From NCBI GenBank assembly GCA_028023455.1, contig JAQFVV010012544.1, positions 1,064,501 to 1,128,500 of the forward strand: DNA of 64,000 nucleotides, written 5' to 3'. The translations under genes and the position numbers were made by a program. The notes under the pieces were generated by a model that ran no database searches, was not told the DNA's origin, and saw nothing but the letters and a program-made list of their open reading frames with translations. Position 1 is the first letter of the stretch, and the number at the start of each line of letters is the position of its first letter. Origin of the DNA: Epiperipatus broadwayi (Eukaryota > Onychophora > Udeonychophora > Euonychophora > Peripatidae). This document shows, in pieces, positions 24,630 to 34,830 of the stretch.

Positions 24630-26805
24630 AATATTTGCAATAATGTATGTTTTACATAAAATTGTTCCCGTAAATGTTATTAAGGAAATTAATGAATTAC
24701 AGGTTAACCTATATGATTCTATATTCTTTCATAAAGAATGAGGTAAGACTGGTAATGTTATACCTATATTGTTTTCTATTCCCTGGTGTTATGCTGCATG
24801 ATGGTGCTATTTGTAGGTTAATTCCTAGAAATATACCATTTCAGTGGCCTACACCCAACCTAAGAGGCTTCCTTCTAGTGCTCATGGCAGCCTCACCCAA
24901 CCTAAGAGGCTTCTTTCTCTGATAAAACACAGAAAGAGTCCCCACTGGTCTGGATTTTATTCTTTTCTAAAAGCACAGACAAATGCCTTTATTGACTGCC
25001 ATAGTTGGTTGTGTTATTAACTTTACCATAATGTTAGCATGTCTATTTTCTCTATAATTTGGTGTGAGAGTGTGTGGATTTTAGCCTGTTGTAATTATTT
25101 AAAATTTCATTACAAAGATGTTTTTTTCAAGTGCTGTAACCTACTGTTATGTTGTAACTTTATTAACAATGTTTTGAAGGTTCCATTATGAATGGGTAAC
25201 CTTAAAAAATTGCTTTTAAGAGTATGGGATGGCAAAAATTTTGAGGATCATGCAAAAAGTAACGTTTTCGTGAGAATTCGTCCTTGACAAGTTACTTTTG
25301 ATATACATATGCACAAACAAAAACAACACAGTGTCTGATTATTAGTAATTACTTGTCCAAAAAAGAAAATTAGTCGGGTATTATTTTTTTTACATTTATT
25401 ATTTAAAAATAAGATTAGTTTTTATATCTACACACTAACAAAAACAACCCAGTTTCTGATTAATTACTGTCCAAAAAAAAGAAAGCAAATTAGTCAGGGT
25501 TTGGTTTTTAAATGTAGTATTTGAATTACGGTACTTTTTATATATACACAAGATTTTTAAAAAAAAAAAACATTTTCTGATTAATTACTGTCTAAAAGAA
25601 ACGCAAATTAGTCGCTATCATAATGGTAGATTTTTATATAGACACACTAACAAAAAGAACCCACTTTCTGATTCATTACTGTCCCCCCCCCAAAAAAAAA
25701 AATTGTTTATCATTTTTCAATTGAGTTTTTCAATGATGGTCCCTTTTAGATATACACACTAACAAAAAGAACCCACTTTCTGATTAATTATTGCCCCCCC
25801 CCCCAAAAAAAAAAAAAAAAAAAAAAAGCAAATTAGTTGGTGGGTATCATTTTAAAATTGTAGTGTGAATTTTTTCAATGTTGTGGATAAATTGAATCAC
25901 GGAGAATCGCGTATTATTTTCGATTGAAAAAAAGCTTGTAACTTTTTCTATATATATACACACAAAGAAAATAAAACACACTTTCTGATTAATTACTGTC
26001 AATACCCAAAAAAAAGTTATTTGCAGGTATCATTTTTAAATTTAGTATTTCAATAGTATTATGGCTTTTGATAAAATCTACACACTAATAAAAAAAAATC
26101 CACTTTCTGATTCATTACTGTCCAAAAAAAAAAAAAAAGCAACATAGTCGGGTATTATTTTGAAATGTAGTATTTCAAGAACGGTACTTTTTATATATAC
26201 CCACTAACAAAAATAACCCACTTTCTAATTATTTATTGTCCAAAAACACACACAAAAAAGAGCAAATTAGTCGGGTATCATTTGTAAATTTAGCGTGAAT
26301 GTAGCAATTTTGTGTAAATTGAAAAAAAAAAATATAATTGCGTCTTATTTTCGATTTAAAAAATGTTGTAACTTTTGACAGATACACACCAACAAAAACA
26401 ACCCATTTTATGATTAATTACTGGCCAAAAAATGCCAATTATTCGAGTATCATTTTAAAATTTAATGTGAATTTCTAAATTTTGTTTGTTTTTTTATTTT
26501 AAATAGTAATATTATTTACTATTAGTTGCTCTAATTTCCTATTACAAAAACTCAAAAAACCAATAATTTATATAGATAGAATCACAGGCTCAGCCCGGAA
26601 TCGTAATATGAATGTGTTTTTGATTAGCATCAACGTCATCAAACGGCTAACACCAGGGAATAGAAAACAACCGAATATTTGCAATAATGTATGTTTACAT
26701 AAAATTGTTCCAGTAAATGTTATTAAGGAAATTAATGAATTGCGTTAAACCATATGATTCTATATTCTTTCATAAAGAACGAGGTAAGACTGGTAGTGTT
26801 ATACA
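24630..26805. repeat. Composite repeat: direct repeats, inverted repeats and central satellite
   Basis: Two direct copies of a sequence about 130 bp long lie at 24630-24765 and 26673-26803. They share atatttgcaataatgtatgt, aaatgttattaaggaaatta and attctatattctttcataaa. Just inside them is a perfect 23-bp inverted repeat at 24769-24791 and 26648-26670, containing tctattccctggtgtt and its complement. The 1.9-kb interior has a 25-bp direct duplication around cacccaacctaagaggcttc (about 24847 and 24894), and then the nine-unit satellite at 25290-26480. No protein frame is visible, so this may be a non-autonomous transposon. Confidence 0.65.
25290..26480 (+). repeat. Satellite array, nine units of about 100-205 bp
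   Basis: Each unit contains acacactaacaaaaa(c/g)aaccca, tttctgattaattactgtcc, an A-rich or C/A-rich run, and a gcaaattagtcgggtatcatt string. The tttctgatt anchor falls at about 25331, 25453, 25574, 25675, 25777, 25982, 26104, 26222 and 26407. Spacing is about 100-122 bp for most units, but 205 and 185 bp after the fifth and eighth. Those two long units carry an extra block with attattttcgatt and gttgtaactttt. The pattern suggests a higher-order repeat of three units. Confidence 0.8.
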
Positions 26806-28199
26806 TATGCTTTTGCTTAGCATCAATGTCATCAAGCCGCTGACACAAAAGTACCATATCTTCATTATCATATTTTTAAAATACCGTTATTACTATTGCA
26901 TCCTTCAAATCAGCCGATAATTCTTTATCATTTGAACTTTCTGTATAAACTACTTATGATGTTAGATACATTACAACTTCAAAATTAACGGAAAATCTGT
27001 GATTATTCTCAGTTAGTAAATATATGAAGTTTATATAATTTTATAACTTATTCAGATTTGGAATGACCCGAAATCTAAATAAGTTAAGTAAAATATAGAA
27101 TTATTATTTGATGATGATTTAAATAAATATCAAGTTTTTTCCTTCAGTTTATATATGCATAAAAAACATTTATTTCTAACTATAACATGTAGATATATTA
27201 ATCACGAAGTATATAAATAAAAGCACTTGAAAGGAGATGAAGGTGAAAAAGTAATAAAACATGTAAAATCTACATATACATAAGCATTTTAAAGGATCCA
27301 GTTCATGTTAATTTATATTGGGTTCATAAGAGATTTAAACTCCAATAACTGTTTATAATTGATCTTTAATGAATCATTAAATGATTTCGTTATTAGTAGT
27401 CTTTTTTTTTTTTAGTTAATCTTTATTAGTTAGTCTTCTATGATACAATATTTTATAACTTTTATCTGTAGCAATAAATATAGAGATGAAGGAACCATCT
27501 AAACTACTTGTATTTTTTGGAAGGTTTAAGTTTGTTATTATATGTATATTCCTAAAAGATAACGTAAATGTATTTCACTACTATGCAATATAATTCGCAG
27601 ACATTAGGATTTATGCAAATATTAAATAAATTCATTAAAGTTCTGGTAATATATATATATAATTCCATCGCATATATCTTCTGAGAATAGTAATAAATGT
27701 TTTGGAAGTTAATCTTTGACAGTTTCATTTCTTTGCCAGCAGTAAGTATATCTGATCTGTTATTGCCAATGTTGTTTTGTTTCCAAAGCAATTTATCTTC
27801 GTTACATATATGGAGTTTTACTTTCAATTTTAATGAAATATATATATAATTGCTGTTTGAATTCAGCTGCATAAATTTGGAATACCATTGAAGGTGAATC
27901 AATAAATCTCTTTAGAACACAGTGATATGCATTGCAGTTGTTGTCAAGCCATGATTTGAATTTTTTTAAAAAAAAAAAACTTGCCGTTCGAATGTAAACT
28001 CCCTTCTTAATTATCAATTTCCAGATTTATCTGGTATTTATACTTTTTGAAATAAATGTATCTTTTACCGTTCCTCATAATACAAAAATTTTATCAGTAT
28101 AAAATTCTTCTTTGAGATGTATATCGTTTATATTTAAAAGTCTATATCTTTTATAAAAAAAATAAAAGAGAAAATCTTTTCTTTCAATCATCTACTTGG
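26806..28199. other. AT-rich non-coding DNA
   Basis: Right after the composite repeat, 26817-26848 repeats in diverged form the sequence at 26622-26653 (tagcatcaa-gtcatcaa). Two overlapping minus-strand frames at 27552-28017 (116 and 71 codons) have no recognisable motifs. They are interrupted by AT and poly-T tracts. Confidence 0.45.
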
Positions 28200-28291
28200 T
28201 TTTTTTTTTTTTTTCATATGTCATAGCATCGGCCGGGACGCAACCCACAACCGTCTGCAACCAACAACTTCCTTGCAAGGCAGCTGCGATG
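28200..28291 (-). repeat. tRNA-derived SINE, 5'-truncated, with A tail
   Basis: On the minus strand the sequence runs gcagctgccttgcaaggaag, then a box-B-like gggttgcgtcccggc, then cgatgctatgac. It ends in a long A run, seen as T on the plus strand at 28200-28214. The 3' half aligns with the tRNA-like element at 960-1070. The first quarter of the tRNA (acceptor and D arm) is missing. The A tail indicates LINE-driven retroposition. Confidence 0.65.
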
Positions 28292-29151
28292 TTGTTTTTA
28301 TTTTTGTTAAGTGATATTCAAAGTTTACTATCATTATGTTTGATTTGCTCATGGCATTATTGCCATAAAATTTAATAACTAATCTTAATTACAACAAAAC
28401 TCATTTAAATAATTATTTTTAAGTGCACTTATATACATAATCACACTGATATACATATTTCTATAATATATGTTTACATATTTCTATAATATATGTTTAT
28501 TAATTGTCTTATGATGTATGTATATCATAAATGATTTATGGATTTTATTTGGAAATTTTAAATGTTGCTTTAAATTTTATTATTAAAAAATTATTTCTCC
28601 TAGAATTTGGATAATATCTTGAAGTAATATTATTTACTGTGCGTTTTCATTTAAGAAGATATCAATTATGATAGGTAGTTATTATTTTCTACTTTTATTT
28701 TTATGACTATAGAAACATATTCGTATTACCTAATAAGGTAGAGAAGAAGTAATGTGGAAATTGGAGAGATATCTATTAGGTATTTCACTAATTAGGGATT
28801 TGTATAGATGAAAATAAATAAATTATAATACATACTTCAGATATAAGTATATATCACAATGATACATTTCTGTAGCTTTCCTTGCCAATTATTCATAATT
28901 ATATTTTTATAACATTATTAACATTTTCTTATACTTGTGTTTGAGAATTGAGAGGTCCATGTGATGTCATTATTCCATCTTATTGGTTGTCACTTTAACA
29001 GGTTTAAGGCGTATCTGTTGAAGAACTTTAGCTTTCATGTTATTACAATATTATCTGTTTACCCTTAATAAATTTTATATATTTATACCATTTTAATATA
29101 TAAATTTTTTCTATAGTACAGGCTTTTTCATACATTCACTCCAATATGTAA
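28292..29151. other. AT-rich non-coding DNA
   Basis: No gene recognised. A short direct repeat, atttctataatatatgttta, occurs twice near 28460-28500. Confidence 0.55.
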
Positions 29152-29578
29152 TGTATATGGGGTTTGAACTCAGACTTTCACATGCCCCTCAACTATCCAT
29201 GCTATCTCATACTGCTGACACCCTTGATTACACATATTTTGAAAAGATAAACAATCACCAATATATGTATTTCATGCTAAACAAACACTTGACTGTTGGT
29301 TCAGATTATCATCTCCACACATATATACAATCAATGCTCAGCTTGTATTAAGATAATAAATCTTCATACTTTAATGGACAGGCTTCAATACACTTCATCC
29401 CACAACTCTTCAGCTATCCATTTCTTTAAAGTCTGATGATGGAATTCCCAAAACTCTCATTGGTGCCAACCTTTTCATCCTACCCATGTTGACCATAAGT
29501 GTGTGATCAAGTATGTCAGCAGTATGAGATAGTGTGGATAGTTGAGAGTCATGTGAAAGTCTGAGTTCAAATCCCTTA
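29152..29578. mobile_element. Foldback/MITE family F1, copy C
   Basis: The left arm reads ggggtttgaactcagacttt and continues with cacatgcccctcaactatcc. The right arm ends with its complement, agtctgagttcaaatccctt. Internal blocks ataaacaatcaccaatatat, catgctaaacaaacac and ctttaatggacaggcttca match copies A and D. A single-arm core with cctacccatgttgacc sits near the right arm, as in copy B. Confidence 0.75.
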
Positions 29579-29677
29579 TAACATTTTACAAAATTCTAAA
29601 TATTTTTTTAGTAAATCAATTTTAATTGAATAATTGAAACACACAGACTTATTATATACCTGTGTCTATATTTATAA

Positions 29678-30238
29678 TATATAGGATATATGAGCACAGA
29701 CTTTCACATGACCCATCACTCTCCACACTATCTCATAACACTGATACACTTGAACACACATATGTTGAAAAGATAAATAATCACCAATATACGTATTTCA
29801 TGCTAAACCAGCAATCGTCATTTGGTCCAGATTACCATCGTATATGTATTAAATGGATTATGTCCTGTACATGAGGGGTCAGACTGACCTTAGGTCAACA
29901 TGGGTGTGACAATAATCTCAGCCTCAGGGTGGCCTTTGAGCATTCCATCATCAGATTTTTAATTGGATGGATGGTTGAAGAGTTGGAGTGTGGAATGGAT
30001 TGAAGCCTGTCCATTAAAGTATGAGGTTTGGCTATCTTAATATATATCTGAGCATTTATAGCATATATTTGTGGAGATGGTAATCTGGACCAACTGACGA
30101 TTTCTGGTTTAGCATGAAATACATATATTGGTGATTATTTATCTTTTCAACATATGTGTGTTCAAGTATATCAGTGTTATGAGATAGTGTGGAGAGTGAT
30201 GGGTCGTGTGAAAGTCTGTGCTCATATAACCTATATAT
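29678..30238. mobile_element. Foldback/MITE family F1, copy D (long arms)
   Basis: Arms of about 165 bp (29678-29840 and 30075-30238) pair almost perfectly. They run from the terminal aatatataggatatatgagc through cacagactttcacatgaccc, aagataaataatcacc and tttggtccagattaccatc. The loop contains a related internal sequence in inverse orientation, with gtcaacatgggtgtgac and ggatggatggttgaag. Here the pairing covers most of what is loop in copy A, so family members differ in how much is duplicated into the inverted arms. Confidence 0.8.
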
Positions 30239-30369
30239 TAAATCAATTTTAATAAATTTTATACTCCTTTCTTAAACATTGTCTTGCCTCAGTACAAAAA
30301 TTAACTAGTAAATTGATGCACTTTGGTATCAGTATTTTTTTTTTGCAGTTCTTAATAAAATATCAGTAA

Positions 30370-30890
30370 AAAAATTTTAAAACAGATTGAAAGTTCTCAT
30401 TTTAGTTTACTGGAGTGTTTTAGCACTACCAACTGATAATAATAATTTTCTTACTAGTTTTAGTCTGCTTAGTTTTATATTAACACATACCTTACCTCTC
30501 ATTATTTGATAATCACTTTCTGTGTCGAATCTCTTAGGAACATTGCAATGTAAAAATATATTTTGTATTAGTCAAAATATAATCTAATTCTACTATACAA
30601 TCATTTAAATGCTTCCATGTCTCCCTGCAATTTACCTTTTTTTGTAATATACAGTTTATAATATATAATTCTTCATTTTCTATAACTTCACAAAACTTTG
30701 GTGTCTATTATTTAAGCAGAGATGATTTAATTTATTGACAACACTTTTATTTTTCAATTGTTTACTAATTTTTGGCATTAAAACCTCTCATGACAATTTT
30801 AAAATATTGTTTGATCTCATCAAAAGCATTTTTTACATCCATACAAAATTCTTGTATTTCTTCAACATAATGAATTTTTATTAAAATTCT
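30370..30890 (-). mobile_element. RTE endonuclease fragment, diverged
   Basis: On the minus strand this encodes relics of the RTE endonuclease. In order these are FCMDVKNAFDEIKQYFKIVM, a degraded GxFNAK in place of GDFNARIG, TWKHLNDCIVELDYILTNTK, and a TESDYQIM relic of the SDH block. It then continues into the lysine-rich linker. It aligns with about 43400-43910 of RTE copy 3 but is much more diverged than copies 1 and 2, with stops. It lies head to head with RTE copy 2, which starts about 60 bp to the right. Confidence 0.7.
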
Positions 30891-30949
30891 TTATTGATAA
30901 TTAAGATACAAATATTAACATATTTATAACAGAATACATTTAAAGTATA

Positions 30950-32612
30950 TAGGTAGGAAATTTATATCTACAATAAGAAAAAAGATGGCATTATTACTAA
31001 AAAAAGAGATGACATCATAAAATGTGTAGAAGACTTCTATCAAGAATTATATAGTATTAAAGAACAAGTGCCTCCTATACATATTATATCTTATGAATTG
31101 ACCAGAATTTTGAATGAGGAAGTGAGACATGCAATTAAATTTATGAAGAAAAGGAAGGCTCCAGGTAATGATGTAATTGTAACTGATATATTAAAAGAAG
31201 CAGGTGAAGAAATAGAAAAAAATTAGCAAAGTTATATACCAAATGTCTAAATGATAAAGATGTACCAGATAATTGGAAAAATGCAGTATTAATATTAATA
31301 TTTAATAAAGGTGATAAAGAAGATATTAGAAATTACAGACCTATCAGTCTTTTATTAGTTTTATACAAAATTTTTACTAAGATAATTACAACTTGTTTAC
31401 AGAAAACACTGGATTTCCACCAACCAAGAGAACAAGCTGGATTTAAAAGTTGTTTTTGTACAGTAGATCATATCCAGGTATTGAGAGAAATTATAGAAAT
31501 GCCAAATGAATATGAGTTGCCATTATGCTTAGGATTTGTAGACTATGAAAAGGCATTTGATTCTATAAACATTTCTTCAGTGATTAAAGCATTGGATCAT
31601 CAAGGTAGTTGATCCAGGATATTGTCATATTTTGAAGAATATTTATAAAAATGCAACAGCAACAATTAGATTACATAATGATAATAGGAAAATCAACATT
31701 GAAAAGGGTGTAAGGCAGGGTGACTCCATATCTCCAAAACTTTTTACAGCAGTGCTGCAAGAAATATTTTGTGGATTAAAATGGGAAGCTAAAGGAGTGA
31801 AAGTAAATGGAGATATTAAGTCATTTAGATTTTGCAGATGATGTAGTTGTTTTTGCAAATAATGCTTTAGAGCTACAGGAAATGTTGCAGGAGTTATCAG
31901 ATGAAAGTAGGAAAGTAGGACTAAAGATAAATGTTAAGAAGACTAAAGTAATGTTTAATAGATTTTCTCAAAATATGCAAATAAACATTGCTTATGATGA
32001 GTTAGAAGAAGTTAACAGTTACAAATACCTTGGTCAGAATATTAATACAGTTGGAAATATAATGAATGAAATTAATCCTAGAATTAAACTTGTTTGGAGT
32101 GCTTTTGGTAAAAATAACTTGATACTAAAAGAAAATATGCCTATGTGTTTGAAAAGGAAGGTTTTTAATAAATGTGTTTTGTCAGTTTATGGATCTGAGA
32201 CTTGGACCCTTAATAGAAGAGCAATATAGAGACTTCAGACCACTCAAAGAAGTAGGGAAAGTTGCATGTTGGGAGTAACAAGAAGGGATCGAAAACGCAA
32301 TGTATGGGTAAGAAAACAAACAGGTGTTACTGACTTCATTGAAAAAATTAAAAGACTGAAGTGGAGTTGGGTTTGACATATTGTTAGAAGAGATGATAAC
32401 AGATGGGCAATTGAAATTTTAAACTGAATTCCAAGAGATTGTAAAAGACCCAGAAAGAGACCACATGTGAGATGGGTGGATGAAATAAGAAAGTGTGTAG
32501 GGGTAATGTGGAGAAGAGAAGCTAAAGATAGGGAAAGGTGGATTGAACTTGGAAAGACCTTAATCCTGCAGTGAATTGATAATGATTGATGATGATGATG
32601 GTGATGATGACA
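30950..32612 (+). mobile_element. RTE-clade LINE, copy 2 (5'-truncated)
   Basis: Sequence matching RTE copy 3 begins abruptly at ggtaggaaatttatatctac, equivalent to about 44235 in copy 3, so the endonuclease is absent. The reverse transcriptase and C-terminal region follow to the end. The 3' end is a GAT-rich simple repeat, gattgatgatgatgatggtg. 5' truncation is the usual outcome of target-primed reverse transcription. No clear target-site duplication was seen. Confidence 0.85.
30960..32575 (+). pseudogene. RTE reverse transcriptase, broken (copy 2)
   Basis: Motifs appear in order but in changing frames. A KAPGNDVI-like block comes near 31160, then NYRPISLLLVLYKIFTKII near 31333, FVDYEKAFDSI (motif A) near 31540, and GVRQGDSISPKLFTAVLQE (motif B) at 31700-31760. 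HLDFADDVVVFANN (motif C, intact double aspartate) begins near 31819. GLKINVKKTKVMFN and YKYLGQNINTVG come next, followed by GSETWTLNRRAI up to a stop at 32229. The tail with RPHVRWVDEIRKC follows. Single-base indels near 31225, 31605 and 31815 and the stop at 32229 disable it. Confidence 0.8.
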
Positions 32613-33698
32613 AAACTATAACATAATGTTACAGAGAATACAATTAACTGTTCAAATCCAATGAATAGTAATTTAAATTTGCAGAGTGTAGCATTTCTGT
32701 ATCTAACAATTTTTTTTAAAGGCTAGGCTCCCATGAGATGTTATTTCCCTAATATTATTTATTACCAAGTACTTACTAATAGCAATTACTTATGTCTCTT
32801 GATGAGATATGTATCAAAATTCATGATGACTGATTTCTTTCAATGTACTTAAGATACTATTTATGCATTAATGCTTTTCAAGAATGAAAGATTATGGATA
32901 ATGATAGTAATAATAGAAGTTTATCTATAAGAGTGCCCAAAAAAGATAGATTAGTAGATGACAGATTTTTTTATGATGATACTGGATAAAATTTGAGCAT
33001 ATAAAAATGATTTGAACCATTTTTGCCATTGTTTTAGTACACTGTATTTTTTATTATCAAACATTATGGAGCTGCATGCAATAAACATAAGTTCTTAGTA
33101 TGTGAACAATTACACAACCAGATGAGTTACAAGACTGAAAGTATTTTATATATTTTTAAAGCAATTGGTTGAGGTTGATTCTACATTTATAAAATACATT
33201 TAGGCTTACAAATGAAGAGTATGGTCAGGTTTGACATTATATTTCTTGTGACCAATTATTGCACAAGACATGTTTATTTGAGAATTTAGTTTGAATCAGT
33301 CATTGAAAAACCTTCTGGTTGGAATTGTATCTTGCATTGAATTATACAGAAATTTTAACTATGGTTGGGGGACACAGTACTTTTGAAACTTGTTAAAGTT
33401 TTAGTAACTGGCAAGATTGTTCATAATTGTCTGAATAGCTAATTATCTTCTTTAAATTGTTAAATCATGCATCAACAAAAAATTTGATGTTGTAATATTT
33501 TAAAAGATTAGCATAATCAATGGGATGATCTATGAAAAATGTTGCCTAATGTATGAAAGTGAAACAAATAGTGATATTGGAGGGTAGATGCCAATGAGGA
33601 TTGAGTTCATAAAAGTCTATACTCACACACACATGCGCATATATATATATAAATAACTACAACCATTAAATGTCTGTATTTTTAAATTATATAATAAT
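32613..33698. other. AT-rich non-coding DNA
   Basis: No gene or recognised repeat. Confidence 0.55.
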
Positions 33699-33809
33699 AA
33701 TTCAAACAAATATATTTAACACAGTATTCAAAAACTTTCAATTGTTTCACTGACAATCTTTATCAACTGTTAATACAAACGTACTGTGTTAAATATATTT
33801 GTTTGAATT
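33699..33809. repeat. Perfect 28-bp inverted repeat (MITE-like, 111 bp)
   Basis: The left arm 33699-33726, containing caaacaaatatatttaacac, is the exact reverse complement of 33782-33809. The loop of 55 bp contains ttgtttcactgacaatcttt. An (AT)n tract abuts the right arm. No target duplication was seen. Confidence 0.75.
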
Positions 33810-34700
33810 ATATATATATATATATTGTGCCCTTTTGTATGGGTCACCATCTAATTTTTGTGGTAATCTATTAAAAATTTTAAATTTAAGATATATTTGA
33901 ATATGTGATGTTAATTTTGCTTATGGTGCTATTTCAAAAGGTTTAATTAAAGCAATCTATGAGTATTTGATATGTGAAATTGTGCTGAAATTGAGAGAGA
34001 CATTTTAATGATGATTATTATAATATATGGTTGGAAAAACTGGCCATAGTTAATACTGCATTAATATATTTAATAAGTAGGTATTTAAAACTAAAAGTGT
34101 TTAAAAGACAAGTTAAAATTAAATGCATATATTTATTGTTGATAAAATAATGTTATAAAAGAATATAAATATTTTAATTATTATAAATACTTAAATAGAA
34201 GATTAATATTTGATTTTATAATATCGAATTATTAATTTAAAATCTGTTATAATATCTTATTTATTTTAAGAAATAAATATTTATTTTAAAAATGCAATTG
34301 TTAGTTATTTTTAGATTATGAGAAGCGTTTCTTTTGTTGTAAAAAAACAGATGTTAGTTAGATACGCACACACATGCTTGGAAGTTATCTAGTAAAGTTG
34401 CAAAAACTATTTTAAAATCATGTTATAAAATTTATAAATAATACGTGAGCTATCACGAAATAAAATAAAGATAAATCAATGTAGAATATTAAATCTGATT
34501 TTTAAAAAGTATTGCTTTAAAAATATAACGTATAAAAAAGACTTAGTTTATTTTAAATAATCTTATAAAAGTTAAAATTAAAATTAAGTAAGTAAGAATA
34601 TTTTAAAAGAATGTTTAGTGGATTTAAATAAACGATAAGGATTATTTTAAAATTTAATAATGTAATAAATATTAAATATTAAATAAGTCATTATTTATTT
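33810..34700. other. AT-rich non-coding DNA
   Basis: No gene recognised. Confidence 0.55.
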
Positions 34701-34754
34701 TTAATTTTGTGTTGTTGGTAAATATGTAAATAATCCAGCAAGTTGATTGTTTAA

Positions 34755-34830
34755 ATGTACCAATCAAATGGGAAGTTTCTTCTGGTATAAAAGCTCAGTT
34801 CAATTGTTAGGAGAGGACTCTGTGATTGAA
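34755..34830 (+). promoter_or_regulatory. Promoter-like CCAAT and TATA pair
   Basis: A CCAAT box (accaatcaaat, about 34759) lies about 26 bp upstream of a TATA box (ggtataaaagc, about 34784). About 30 bp further is a GC-richer segment, ggagaggactctgtg, where a start site could fall. No open frame follows, so the promoter could belong to a retroelement, a non-coding RNA or an unrecognised first exon. The spacing is compact, and chance cannot be excluded in AT-rich DNA. Confidence 0.3.

Noticed and set aside
27552-28017. Overlapping minus-strand frames of 116 and 71 codons
   Set aside because: No motif recognised, interrupted by AT and poly-T tracts, and composition like the surrounding non-coding DNA.
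11873-29874. Similar plus-strand frames of 66-70 codons at 11873, 29151 and 29662
   Set aside because: They lie in F1 foldback copies. Similarity follows the nucleotide repeat, frames are short, and termini differ.
30370-32612. Single twin-primed RTE insertion with a 5' inversion
   Set aside because: The inverted endonuclease part is clearly more diverged from the family than the adjacent RT part.
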